Source: an uncultured Blautia sp. (lineage in GTDB: Bacteria > Bacillota > Clostridia > Lachnospirales > Lachnospiraceae). Taken from it: 41,256 bases of DNA. Each line of letters opens with the position of its first letter. Positions within the stretch are counted from its first letter, which is position 1. Below are positions 33,293 through 41,241 of this stretch, piece by piece. A model generated the notes under the pieces. That model did not search any database. It had not been told where the DNA came from and saw only the letters and a program-made list of their open reading frames with translations. The position numbers were made by a program, and so were the translations under genes. The stretch spans positions 1 through 41,256 of the forward strand of contig URMH01000022.1 in NCBI GenBank assembly GCA_900549015.1, in the 5' to 3' direction.

Positions 33293-33943
33293 TTAATATC
33301 CTGCCCTCACAGAAGGAACAGAGCCTCCGAGAATATTCTGAAGGTCGCCTGTAATATCTACATTATAAGGTCCAAGTACAAAGATGTAGCTGGAAACTTT
33401 CTGAAGACTTCCTCCCAGAGAATAACAGGCGCCGGAAGTGAAGTCAATGATTCTCTGTGCAAGCTCCATATCAATTCCTTCCAGATTTAAAATAACAGTA
33501 GAATTATCTACAAGTGTATCTGCAATCTCTCTCGTATCTTCCATAGAAGAAGGCTTGATCACACAGACTTCCATATTTGGTGCCTGTGTACCGCGTTTAC
33601 TGCTTCTCATAGGTGTGATCTTCGGAGAGGCAACCGGACGAGAAGCACGTTCCTGCCTTGCCGGCGCTTTTGCAGCAGCCGTTTTTACACTTGCTCTGGA
33701 AGAAGCTTTCACCGGAACTTCCTCTTCCTCATCATCGTCCTCGTCAAGATAATCCATATCGTCCATGTCATCATCTGATTTTCTGGCAAATTTTTCGAAG
33801 AATTTCTTCTTCGGTCTTTCTTCTATTTCGTCATCAAGGAAATCGTCGTCGTCATCCATCAGACTGTCATCTAAGTAATCGTCGTCCTCATCCATATTAT
33901 CATTCAGCTTGATGGCATTCAAAAACTTACCTAAAACGTCCAT
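33293..33943 (-). CDS. sepF: Cell division protein SepF
   Basis: SepF binds FtsZ and the membrane and shapes the division ring. The 216-residue product starts with an amphipathic membrane helix (MDVLGKFLNAIKL). A very acidic linker rich in Asp and Glu follows (about residues 15-85), then a basic Ala/Arg/Pro-rich stretch. The C-terminal SepF domain (about 123-208) contains EVCVIKPSSMEDTREIADTL and NLEGIDMELAQRIIDFTSGA. I chose the ATG at 33943 because GGAG lies about 6 bases before it; a TTG at 33955 overlaps that site. It follows yggS by 28 bases. Confidence 0.94.
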   Translation of the reverse strand: MDVLGKFLNAIKLNDNMDEDDDYLDDSLMDDDDDFLDDEIEERPKKKFFEKFARKSDDDMDDMDYLDEDDDEEEEVPVKASSRASVKTAAAKAPARQERASRPVASPKITPMRSSKRGTQAPNMEVCVIKPSSMEDTREIADTLVDNSTVILNLEGIDMELAQRIIDFTSGACYSLGGSLQKVSSYIFVLGPYNVDITGDLQNILGGSVPSVRAGY

Positions 33944-33971
33944 TTTAATCTCCAATCTTTATTTCATAATT

Positions 33972-34670
33972 TTATCTAACTGCATAGTTTCTCTCTCCGA
34001 AGATACCTGTTCCAACACGTACCATCGTAGCGCCCTCCTGAACTGCAACCTGATAGTCGCCGGTCATCCCCATGCTCAGGACACTCATAGTAATATTATT
34101 AATGTTTTTCTCTCTAATGTCAACACTTAATTTCCTTAATTTGTGAAAAACTTCTCTGTTTTCTTCCGGATTTTCCACAAATGGGGCGATTGTCATAAGT
34201 CCCTGCACCTGAACATGGGAATAATCAGATACTTTTTCCAGAAAAGGAAGAACTTCTTCCGGGGAAAGGCCATACTTACTCTCCTCCTGTGCAACATTGA
34301 CTTCCACAAGTACAGGTACAACTACATTTTTCCTGGATGCCTCCTGCTCAATGGTTTCTGCAAGTCGGAGAGAATCTACGGAATGTATCATGGCAACCTT
34401 ATCCACAATGTATTTTACCTTATTTCTCTGGAGATGTCCGATCATATGCCACTGTACATCGTCCGGCATCTGCTCATATTTATCCATAATTTCCTGAACC
34501 TTATTTTCACCGAAAATCCTCTGCCCACAATCATATGCTTCCATAAGCATGGATACCGGTTTTGTCTTGCTCACCGCGATCAAAGTAACTTCTTCACTCT
34601 CGCGCTCGGAAGCAGCACAGCTTCTTTCAATATTTTCTTTTACTTTTTTCAGATTTTCCTGTATCATCAT
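33972..34670 (-). CDS. YggS/YlmE-family PLP homeostasis protein
   Basis: The 232-residue single-domain protein has the alanine-racemase-type barrel that binds pyridoxal phosphate through Lys35 (IAVSKTKP). GENKVQE, WHMIGHLQRNK, GLMTIAP and LSMGMTGDYQVAVQEGATMVRVGTGIFG are hallmarks of the family. These proteins keep free PLP levels in balance and have no known catalytic turnover. Two ATG codons stand in tandem after GGAGG; the second (34667) has better spacing. It lies between the HlyD-like gene and sepF. Confidence 0.94.
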   Translation of the reverse strand: MMIQENLKKVKENIERSCAASERESEEVTLIAVSKTKPVSMLMEAYDCGQRIFGENKVQEIMDKYEQMPDDVQWHMIGHLQRNKVKYIVDKVAMIHSVDSLRLAETIEQEASRKNVVVPVLVEVNVAQEESKYGLSPEEVLPFLEKVSDYSHVQVQGLMTIAPFVENPEENREVFHKLRKLSVDIREKNINNITMSVLSMGMTGDYQVAVQEGATMVRVGTGIFGERNYAVR

Positions 34671-34687
34671 ATTCCTCCTGCAGTTTA

Positions 34688-36172
34688 TTAATAGAGAATA
34701 TCCTCTTCTTTTACCTCTGACGCATCCCGGACAATGTGGTCGTATCTGGAAAGCCCGTAGGACGTTCCCTTTGAAACAATGGCATATTCTTCATTCTGAT
34801 CAAGAACTTCAATTCTTCTGAATACGGCATACCCCTGATTGATGCAGTACGCACCCTCCAGAACGGCAGTTTCTCCTATAATATAGCGCTCCTGGGAGTC
34901 GGGATTGATCACGGCATCTCCCTCTTTAAATGCGTTTTTATCTACATAATATATATAGGAAGGTTCTTTTTCTTCTGTTTCCTCTGAACCAAGAGAAATA
35001 GCCTGCTCCTGTTCCACTCTTGCATAAACAGTAGGCGTTACAAAGGTTGTCACGTTATCTCCGGATTTATTTTTACCGGCTATGAAAAATCCCTCTTCTC
35101 CGCCTTTGCTGCTGGAAGCAAAAGCAGAAGGAATGGTATAAAATTCTTTTGTCACAACAGAGGATAAAGGAATTTTAAGACCTGTTACTGTATTTGTTAC
35201 CAGCTCAATATCAAGAAAACGGTCGGAAGCATAACGTACAAGCCCTTTATTGAAATCGAGCTTTCCGTATTTTCCCCCTTCAATTTCTACAATGGAAAAA
35301 TCTCCGCTCTGGGTCATTCCGTCTTTTAAAAATTTTACACGCATTGCGGTTCGGTCTGCCAGGCGTGACGCCTGCTTTTCACTCAGGGGAATTAAAAGAC
35401 TCCATCTTTCATCAGTGATCAGTGTGTAAATATCATCTCCTGCTTCCGCTTTTTTCTGTGTTTTTAAATCGGTCTCATGATAGGAATTCTGGTCGAAATC
35501 TTCTGCTGTTATTGTATCGGCTGTCTTGCCCTCATATCCATCTTTGGAGTAAAGGACAATCCCGTCAGCCTGCGCTTTACTGATCGTCTGATTGCCAAGA
35601 GTAACCGGTTCCATGCTTACAAGGTTTTCCTCTGAAATTTCTTCCTCTCCGTCACTGGAAGAGACAAGAGGCGCTGTTGACTCTCCTGTCACACCGGAAT
35701 ATTGGAGAATACTTCCCTCAAGCTGATATTTAAAGCCGTAAGTATTATGAAACTGACTGGAAGAAAAGCCTTTGGAAAAACTCATCATATCGCTTCGGAT
35801 CTGGTCAAGCTCCTCCTGACCTAGCTGGACGCCGCCTTCCGGGCTTTTCGATGTGCTTAAAGCGTATACCGCGCCGTTTGCATTTATCTTATTTCCCTCT
35901 CTGGCATAATAGTTTACGTATCCGCCGGATTCTGCCTGTACAACCGTCTCCTCTCTGATAGCGAGCCCTGTGTATGTCTCGTTTCTGGATAAAGGTCCTG
36001 ATGTGACCTGATAAGATTCAATATGATCCGATGTCATATAAAGAAACGCACTGAAAATCATATATATAAAAAGTACGCCAAACATTGCAGTTGCAATATT
36101 GCGTCCGAATATTTTTTTCAATCTTGCAAAAATTCCCGGCGTTTTGCCGGAATGATTTTTTGTATCTGGCAA
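34688..36172 (-). CDS. HlyD-like membrane adaptor protein, function unknown
   Basis: The 494-residue protein has a basic N-terminal segment, one membrane span at about residues 26-48, then an extracellular region. Residues about 60-110 (TYTGLAIREETVVQAESGGYVNYY followed by EGNKINANG) resemble the lipoyl-like domain of HlyD/RND membrane-fusion proteins. A long helical and beta region follows. No ABC or RND transporter partner is encoded nearby, so a transport role is not supported by context; its place at the head of a division operon suggests an envelope or division role. The start is TTG at 36172, with AAGGAGG 7 bases upstream. Motif strings here are partial and the assignment rests on overall pattern. 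Confidence 0.75.
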   Translation of the reverse strand: MPDTKNHSGKTPGIFARLKKIFGRNIATAMFGVLFIYMIFSAFLYMTSDHIESYQVTSGPLSRNETYTGLAIREETVVQAESGGYVNYYAREGNKINANGAVYALSTSKSPEGGVQLGQEELDQIRSDMMSFSKGFSSSQFHNTYGFKYQLEGSILQYSGVTGESTAPLVSSSDGEEEISEENLVSMEPVTLGNQTISKAQADGIVLYSKDGYEGKTADTITAEDFDQNSYHETDLKTQKKAEAGDDIYTLITDERWSLLIPLSEKQASRLADRTAMRVKFLKDGMTQSGDFSIVEIEGGKYGKLDFNKGLVRYASDRFLDIELVTNTVTGLKIPLSSVVTKEFYTIPSAFASSSKGGEEGFFIAGKNKSGDNVTTFVTPTVYARVEQEQAISLGSEETEEKEPSYIYYVDKNAFKEGDAVINPDSQERYIIGETAVLEGAYCINQGYAVFRRIEVLDQNEEYAIVSKGTSYGLSRYDHIVRDASEVKEEDILY

Positions 36173-36214
36173 ACAAATGCCTCCTTTTTGAATTTTCTTT
36201 CATCGCATTTTATA

Positions 36215-36243
36215 AGTATATCATTTTCTGCCGGCAAAAACAA
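36215..36243 (-). promoter_or_regulatory. Promoter for the HlyD-like / division operon
   Basis: On the - strand, TTGTTT (36243-36238), a 17-bp spacer and TATACT (36220-36215) are present, with TG one base before the -10 (extended -10). The start codon at 36172 is about 40 bases downstream. Confidence 0.6.
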
Positions 36244-36278
36244 GGAAAACAAAAGTTTCCATTTCACCGAATATCTGT

Positions 36279-36307
36279 TTGCTTTTTTCCTAAAAGTATG
36301 GTATGAT
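36279..36307 (+). promoter_or_regulatory. Promoter for lexA
   Basis: TTGCTT at 36279-36284, a 17-bp spacer and TATGAT at 36302-36307 with an upstream TG (extended -10). Just downstream, GAAC-ATAA-GAAC at 36323-36334 matches a GAAC-N4-GTTC LexA box at 6 of 8 defined positions, so autoregulation is possible but unproven. Confidence 0.6.
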
Positions 36308-36352
36308 AACAGTAATAAAAAAGAACATAAGAACTTACAGGAGGTACTCCCT

Positions 36353-36973
36353 ATGGCATATGGCAAAATCACACAGAAACAGCTTGAGATTTTGAATTAT
36401 TTAAAAAACGAGATCATTAACAGAGGCTTCCCGCCTTCTGTCCGTGAAATCTGCGACGCAGTCGGTTTAAAATCCACATCATCTGTTCATTCTCATCTGG
36501 AAACGCTTGAGAAAAACGGATATATCCGAAGAGACGCCACAAAACCGAGAGCGATTGAAATTATTGACGACAACTTCAATCTTGTCCGCCGTGAGGTGGT
36601 AAATGTTCCGCTTGTTGGCACCGTAGCAGCCGGACAGCCAATTCTTGCTGTGGAAAATATTGAGACTTACTTCCCTGTTCCGGCAGAATTTATGCCCAAT
36701 GAGCAGAGTTTCATGCTGAAAGTCAAAGGAGAAAGTATGATCAACGCCGGTATTTTTGATGGAGATCAGGTTCTCGTAAAACAGCAGAATACAGCAGAAA
36801 ACGGAGATATTGTGGTAGCGCTTGTGGAAGATTCCGCCACAGTAAAAACTTTCTACAAAGAAAAAGGTTATTACCGCCTCCAGCCGGAAAACGACAACAT
36901 GGATCCTATCATTGTGACAGGCAATGTGGAAATTCTCGGCAAGGTATTCGGGGTATTCCGTTTTTATCAGTAA
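36353..36973 (+). CDS. lexA: SOS transcriptional repressor LexA
   Basis: LexA represses DNA-damage genes and cleaves itself when RecA filaments form. The 206-residue protein has an N-terminal winged helix (residues 1-70, with FPPSVREICDAVGLKSTSSVHSHL as the recognition region). The self-cleavage bond is Ala93-Gly94 (TVAAGQP). The catalytic pair is Ser128 (GESMI) and Lys165 (ATVKTF). The start at 36353 is set by AGGAGG about 9 bases upstream; the frame is open to 36023, but that extension overlaps the divergent gene and lacks a ribosome site. It is a single-gene unit ending in a terminator. Confidence 0.97.
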   Translation: MAYGKITQKQLEILNYLKNEIINRGFPPSVREICDAVGLKSTSSVHSHLETLEKNGYIRRDATKPRAIEIIDDNFNLVRREVVNVPLVGTVAAGQPILAVENIETYFPVPAEFMPNEQSFMLKVKGESMINAGIFDGDQVLVKQQNTAENGDIVVALVEDSATVKTFYKEKGYYRLQPENDNMDPIIVTGNVEILGKVFGVFRFYQ

Positions 36974-36994
36974 ATCTTTGTCTTACAAAACAAT

Positions 36995-37036
36995 ATAAGG
37001 CGGTTTCCCGTTTAAGAAGCCGCCTTATCTTTTTAT
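36995..37036. terminator. Bidirectional terminator between lexA and rsfS
   Basis: A 13-bp stem with one G-T pair (36995-37007 with 37016-37028) has an 8-base loop and is followed by CTTTTTATT on the + strand. On the - strand it is followed by a T-rich stretch (ATTGTTTTGT). It can end both lexA and the ribosome-assembly operon. Confidence 0.85.
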
Positions 37037-37041
37037 TCTGT

Positions 37042-37404
37042 TTATTTTTCTTCCAGAAACTCGGATACGTCCAGTTCCTTTCCATCTCTCCAGATTCGTT
37101 CCAGATCATAGAAAAGACGGTTTTCCTCATCAAATACATGAATAATCACATCACCGTAATCCATAAGAACCCAGGCGGAATTTTTTGTTCCCTCCACCTG
37201 TTTTGCTTCATATCCGGCACGGCCAAGCTGCTCATCCACATTGTCAACCATAGCCTGTACCTGGTTCTGATTGGAGCCGCTCGCGATAACAAAGTAATCT
37301 GCAATGACGGAAACTTCATGAATATCAATTACCTTAATGTCTTTTCCTTTTTTATCATCCAGAGCCTGACATGCCAGAGTTACCATTTCTCTTGATTTAC
37401 TCAT
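37042..37404 (-). CDS. rsfS: Ribosomal silencing factor RsfS
   Basis: RsfS binds ribosomal protein L14 and blocks joining of the subunits under starvation. The 120-residue product has the family core: DIKVIDIHEVSVIADYFVIASGSN and the C-terminal NSAWVLMDYGDVIIHVFDEENRLFYDLERIW (full-length family match). It is the last gene of the rplU-to-rsfS operon, 1 base after yqeK. The yhbY-nadD-yqeK-rsfS order is the same as yqeI-yqeJ-yqeK-yqeL in Bacillus. Confidence 0.96.
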   Translation of the reverse strand: MSKSREMVTLACQALDDKKGKDIKVIDIHEVSVIADYFVIASGSNQNQVQAMVDNVDEQLGRAGYEAKQVEGTKNSAWVLMDYGDVIIHVFDEENRLFYDLERIWRDGKELDVSEFLEEK

Positions 37405-37405
37405 T

Positions 37406-38002
37406 TTATGCCTCCTTATTTCGTTTGATATGCAGTTCCCTATAATAAGAAAATGCTTCTTTTGTTATATTATCTACGTTCTGGGGATTTTCATCTAAAT
37501 ATTCCAGTGTATCTTTTAAAATTTCATACAGACATTCGTCAAGATCCTGAAAAGCCAGCCTGCGGATCTTATCCAGATTTGGCGCTTTATTCCGCATCGG
37601 TTCAATATAATCCGCAATATATACAATTTTTTCCAGAAGACTCATCTCTCTGCGCCCTGTTGTATGATACGTGATGGCGGACAGAATTTCCTCATCTTCA
37701 ATATCGTACTTTTTTCTGGCAATGTATGCTCCAAGTTTTGCATGAAGGAGCAAAGGATGTTCTTTCTCAAAATCGGTGACCGGAATCTTATGCTGGCTGC
37801 ACAGCTTCAGTTTCTTTTTCGTGGGTATACATTTTGCACAGTCGTGAAGAAGACCGGCAGCCTGGGCATTTTCCAGATCATACCCGTGAACCATTGCGAG
37901 AGATGCGCAGGTATACATGACTCCAAGTGTATGGGCAAATCTGTTTTCGTCCAGATACTTTGCAAGCTTTTTCTCCATTTTTATGAAATCGTATTTTGCC
38001 AT
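37406..38002 (-). CDS. yqeK: HD-domain hydrolase YqeK (diadenosine tetraphosphatase type)
   Basis: The 198-residue protein is an HD-domain phosphohydrolase. His24 (RFAHTLGV), His53-Asp54 (GLLHDCAK) and the later HPLLLHAKLGA and ITYHTTGR segments match YqeK. Family members split symmetrical Ap4A to ADP. It overlaps the end of nadD by 22 bases. The ATG at 38002 lacks a well-placed ribosome site, and an internal ATG six codons on is possible, but the upstream start is kept because translation is probably coupled to nadD. Confidence 0.92.
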   Translation of the reverse strand: MAKYDFIKMEKKLAKYLDENRFAHTLGVMYTCASLAMVHGYDLENAQAAGLLHDCAKCIPTKKKLKLCSQHKIPVTDFEKEHPLLLHAKLGAYIARKKYDIEDEEILSAITYHTTGRREMSLLEKIVYIADYIEPMRNKAPNLDKIRRLAFQDLDECLYEILKDTLEYLDENPQNVDNITKEAFSYYRELHIKRNKEA

Positions 38003-38619
38003 CTTTTGTAAATCCCCTTTTTTTCAATAAAATCAATTACCGGGTCCGGAACATAATAGCGGATACTTTTTCCCTCCTGTATCCAGGTACGAATCTCCTG
38101 ACTGGATACGTCCACGTTCATGGTTTCCAACAGGAGAAACTCTCCCTGATATAGCTGAGAAGCCTTTTTCATTTCTTCCAGAAGCTTTTCAGCAGAAGCA
38201 TGATTTCTGGAAGCGACTACCATAATACAGCATTGACAGATACGTTCCGGATTTTTCCAGGTATGAAGATTAAAAAGGGAATCTGCTCCGATAATAAAAT
38301 AATAATCCGTATCCGGCTGTTCCCTTTTCAGAGTTTCCAGCGTATGGTAAGTGTAGGTGTACCCATCTTTCTCCATCTCCAAAAGAGACAGGGAAAAATG
38401 CGGGTTGCCGGAAATAGCGCGGCGCACCATCGACACCCGCTCCCTATCTGTCGCTCTGCCTTCCCTTTCTTTTTTATGGGGAGGATTTCCTGAAGGCATA
38501 AACCATACCTCGTCCAGTCCAAGCTGTTCATATGCCTGCTCTCCCAGAATCAGATGTCCTACATGGATCGGGTCGAACGTACCGCCCATAATTCCTATTT
38601 TTTTTCTTTTTTTGCCCAT
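37981..38619 (-). CDS. nadD: Nicotinate-nucleotide adenylyltransferase NadD
   Basis: NadD joins ATP and nicotinate mononucleotide to form deamido-NAD. The 212-residue sequence has the nucleotidyltransferase motif GGTFDPIHVGH at residues 12-22, the FIIGADSLFNLHTW segment, and the C-terminal VSSQEIRTWIQEGK, corresponding to the ISSTxIR motif. It lies 15 bases downstream of yhbY and overlaps yqeK. Confidence 0.96.
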   Translation of the reverse strand: MGKKRKKIGIMGGTFDPIHVGHLILGEQAYEQLGLDEVWFMPSGNPPHKKEREGRATDRERVSMVRRAISGNPHFSLSLLEMEKDGYTYTYHTLETLKREQPDTDYYFIIGADSLFNLHTWKNPERICQCCIMVVASRNHASAEKLLEEMKKASQLYQGEFLLLETMNVDVSSQEIRTWIQEGKSIRYYVPDPVIDFIEKKGIYKRWQNTIS

Positions 38620-38634
38620 TTCCGCCTCCTGAAA

Positions 38635-38925
38635 TCAGGGAAGGACGATTTTTTTCTTCTCTTTTTTACCTTCTCGGTATAAGACAATTTTTTTTCCGAT
38701 TACCTGTACCACCTGAGAATGTGTTCTTTCTGCCAGTACGGCAGCCATCTCTTTCGGATCTTCCAGACAGTTCTGAAGAACGCTGATCTTGATCAGTTCT
38801 CTTGCAGCAAGCGCTTCCTCGACAGAAGCGGTATTTTCCGGTGTCAGCCCGCTTTTTCCAAGCTGAAGGATAGGATCCATTGTCATGGCAAGGCTTTTTA
38901 AATAGGCTCTCTGCTTACTTGTCAT
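38635..38925 (-). CDS. yhbY: YhbY-family CRM-domain RNA-binding protein
   Basis: The 96-residue protein is a single CRM domain: LTSKQRAYL-like start, ILQLGKSGLTPE (the conserved GxxG loop) and VQVIGKKIVLYRE at the end, followed by a lysine-rich tail. YhbY associates with pre-50S ribosomal particles. GGAGGAAG precedes the ATG. It sits between obg and nadD, as in other Firmicutes. Confidence 0.95.
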   Translation of the reverse strand: MTSKQRAYLKSLAMTMDPILQLGKSGLTPENTASVEEALAARELIKISVLQNCLEDPKEMAAVLAERTHSQVVQVIGKKIVLYREGKKEKKKIVLP

Positions 38926-38939
38926 TTTCTTCCTCCTGT

Positions 38940-40232
38940 TTATTTATAATAATCGAAATCAAATCCATACATACGGACGGTGTCGCCTTCCTGGATACCT
39001 GCTTTTTCAAGCTCTTCCAAAATACCGCCGTCCTTCAAAAATTTCTGGAAAAATGCAAATCCCTTTTCGGAATCCAGGTTTGTATAACCAAGCATTTTTT
39101 CTATTTTCGGTCCTTCCACAACAAAGATATGCTCGTCCTCTTCCAGATGTTCTACTGTAAATGGAAGGTTTTCTGTAATTAATACGTCCTCCGGGAAAAA
39201 TTCCTGTTCAAATACGATCGGTTCCCGTTCACAGGAATCAAGAAGCTCTTTCACATGGAAAAGAAGTTCGCGAACGCCCTGTCCGGTAACTGCAGAAATC
39301 GGATATACGGAAATCCCTTTTGGCTCAAACTCTGCTTTCAGCTTATCAATGGGGCTTTCTTCTCCGTCTTCGAAAATGCAGTCAATTTTATTTGCTGCAA
39401 TTACCTGGGGACGGGAAGCGATTTCCGGATTATAGGCTTCCAGCTCTTTGTTGATTTTATAAATATCCTCAATGGGGTCTCTTCCCTCTGTAGATGCTGC
39501 GTCCACAATGTGGATCATCACCCTTGTACGCTCGATGTGACGGAGAAACTCGTATCCAAGTCCCACGCCTTCAGAAGCCCCTTCAATAAGACCCGGTATA
39601 TCGGCAATGACAAAACCGCCGTTTTCCGTGTCAACAACGCCAAGATTCGGGCTTAAAGTTGTAAAATGATAGTTGGCGATTTTTGGCTGCGCATTTGTGA
39701 CACGGGAAAGGAAAGTAGATTTTCCAACATTTGGAAATCCTACAAGCCCCACGTCTGCAATTACTTTCAGTTCAAGAAGAACCTCGAGTTCCTGCGCCGG
39801 CTGTCCGGGCTGTGCGTACTTTGGTACCTGCATGGTAGCTGTTGCGTAATGCTGATTTCCCTTTCCGCCGCGGCCGCCTTTTAATACAACCTGGCGTCTG
39901 TTTTCTCCGGACATATCTGCGATTACTTTGCGGGATTCCGCTTCCATGATTACGGTTCCTTCCGGAACTTTCAGTACAATGCTTTTTCCGTCAGCACCGT
40001 GACAGCGGCGTTTTCCGCCTTCCTCACCGTCCTGTGCCTTATATTTTCTTTTATGACGGTAGTCGCCTAATGTATTCTGCCCTTCGTCTACTTCAAAAAT
40101 AACGTCTCCGCCGCGACCGCCGTCTCCGCCGTCCGGACCACCGTTTGGAACATATAATTCTCTTCGGAAACTTACATGTCCGTCTCCGCCTTTTCCGGAA
40201 CGGATTAAAATTTTTGCTCTGTCTGCAAACAT
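38940..40232 (-). CDS. obg: Obg/CgtA GTPase
   Basis: Obg is an essential GTPase for 50S assembly and stress signalling. The 430-residue sequence has the glycine-rich Obg fold (residues 1-157, including GGPDGGDGGRGGDVIF). The G domain has G1 GFPNVGKS at 165-172, the ADIPGLIEGAS G3 segment and ANKID for G4. The C-terminal OCT domain (about 360-430) is present, which many Firmicutes have. It follows rpmA after 75 bases that hold a hairpin, and yhbY follows after 14 bases. Confidence 0.97.
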   Translation of the reverse strand: MFADRAKILIRSGKGGDGHVSFRRELYVPNGGPDGGDGGRGGDVIFEVDEGQNTLGDYRHKRKYKAQDGEEGGKRRCHGADGKSIVLKVPEGTVIMEAESRKVIADMSGENRRQVVLKGGRGGKGNQHYATATMQVPKYAQPGQPAQELEVLLELKVIADVGLVGFPNVGKSTFLSRVTNAQPKIANYHFTTLSPNLGVVDTENGGFVIADIPGLIEGASEGVGLGYEFLRHIERTRVMIHIVDAASTEGRDPIEDIYKINKELEAYNPEIASRPQVIAANKIDCIFEDGEESPIDKLKAEFEPKGISVYPISAVTGQGVRELLFHVKELLDSCEREPIVFEQEFFPEDVLITENLPFTVEHLEEDEHIFVVEGPKIEKMLGYTNLDSEKGFAFFQKFLKDGGILEELEKAGIQEGDTVRMYGFDFDYYK

Positions 40233-40262
40233 AATCTACCTCTGTTCTCTTTTATGAAAAGA

Positions 40263-40293
40263 GAGGCTCCAAACCATATAGATTTGAAGCCTC
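40263..40293 (-). terminator. Partial terminator between rpmA and obg
   Basis: On the - strand a 13-bp stem with two G-T pairs (40293-40281 with 40275-40263) and a 5-base loop is followed by TCTTTTCAT. A second small hairpin (CTCTTTT-ATG-AAAAGAG) lies directly next to it. The pair could reduce, not abolish, transcription from the ribosomal protein genes into obg. Confidence 0.6.
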
Positions 40294-40307
40294 CCACTTA
40301 ACCAAAA

Positions 40308-40595
40308 TTACTCTGCATCTGTTACAACGATAGAAACCTGTTTCTTATCGCGTCCTTTTCTGGTGAATCTTACAACACCATCTTTCAGTGCAAATAAAGT
40401 ATAATCTTTTCCACAGCCTACGTTTTCACCTGGGTGAATCTTAGTTCCGCGCTGTCTGTAAAGAATATTTCCAGCTTTCACAAACTGTCCGTCTGCTCTT
40501 TTCGCACCTAATCTCTTAGACTCGGAGTCACGACCGTTCTTTGTGGAACCAACTCCTTTTTTATGTGCGAATAACTGAAGGTTCATTTTCATCAT
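40308..40595 (-). CDS. rpmA: 50S ribosomal protein L27 (with cleavable N-terminal extension)
   Basis: The 95-residue protein matches L27 (AHKKGVGSTKNGRDSESKRLG at the mature start). It has the Firmicute-type N-terminal extension MMKMNLQLF, which the protease Prp removes after Phe9 so that the mature N-terminus can reach the peptidyl-transferase centre. The prp gene directly upstream supports this. AGGAGG lies 9 bases before the first ATG. Confidence 0.98.
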   Translation of the reverse strand: MMKMNLQLFAHKKGVGSTKNGRDSESKRLGAKRADGQFVKAGNILYRQRGTKIHPGENVGCGKDYTLFALKDGVVRFTRKGRDKKQVSIVVTDAE

Positions 40596-40599
40596 GTTG

Positions 40600-40920
40600 T
40601 TACACCTCCTTGACTTTTACTGTCAAATATCGATTGTTATAACTATGCTCAATTTCTGTTAATCCGAGAATCAGGGAATCCATGAGAAGTCTTCCCTTTT
40701 CTGTATTCTTTCCGGAAAAATGAATGGACACAAACCCGTCCTCTTCAGCCGCCTGAAAATCCTCTTCTGTAAACGTCTCAAGAGAATTTACGGTATTGAT
40801 GATCAGCGCTGACACAGCGGCACAGACAATATCCTGTCCTGCTTCTGCATAACCGGCATGTCCCTTCGAGCGAAAGTCCACATAATCATTCTTTCTCTTC
40901 TTAACTGTAATTGTAATCAT
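40600..40920 (-). CDS. prp: Ribosomal-processing cysteine protease Prp
   Basis: Prp is the cysteine protease that trims the L27 extension. The 106-residue product has the conserved catalytic segment GHAGYAEAGQDIVCAAVSAL, with His21 and Cys33 as the dyad. It lies between rplU and rpmA, the standard Firmicute order (ysxB in Bacillus), and ends 4 bases before rpmA. Confidence 0.95.
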   Translation of the reverse strand: MITITVKKRKNDYVDFRSKGHAGYAEAGQDIVCAAVSALIINTVNSLETFTEEDFQAAEEDGFVSIHFSGKNTEKGRLLMDSLILGLTEIEHSYNNRYLTVKVKEV

Positions 40921-40932
40921 AATGACACCAGA

Positions 40933-41241
40933 TTAGCCGTTAATCTTTTCAATCTTAACTTTAGTGTACTGCTGTCTGTGACCGTTTTTCTTGTGATAAC
41001 CAGTTTTTCTTTTGTATTTGTAAACGATAACTTTTTTAGCTTTACCGTTTTCAACTACAGAAGCTTCAACTGTTGCACCTGCAACTGTCGGATTACCAAC
41101 TTTTAATCCGTTGTCACTTACTGCAAGAACCTGGTCAAATGTAAAAGTCTCTCCAGCCTCTACACCAAGTTTCTCTACTTTAATGATATCGCCTTCGGCT
41201 ACTTTGTACTGTTTACCACCTGTTGCTATAATTGCGTACAT
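40933..41241 (-). CDS. rplU: 50S ribosomal protein L21
   Basis: The 102-residue protein is full-length L21: MYAIIATGGKQYKVAEGD at the start, FDQVLAVSD in the middle and KRKTGYHKKNGHRQQYTKVKI at the end, which contacts 23S rRNA. AGGAGG (- strand, at 41253-41248) precedes the ATG. It is the first gene of the operon in view; the promoter and any autoregulatory leader lie beyond the window edge. Confidence 0.98.
   Translation of the reverse strand: MYAIIATGGKQYKVAEGDIIKVEKLGVEAGETFTFDQVLAVSDNGLKVGNPTVAGATVEASVVENGKAKKVIVYKYKRKTGYHKKNGHRQQYTKVKIEKING

Noticed and set aside
36023..36352. N-terminal extension of lexA to an earlier start
   Set aside because: It would overlap the divergent HlyD-like gene and both promoters; AGGAGG places the start at 36353, and LexA proteins begin with the winged helix.
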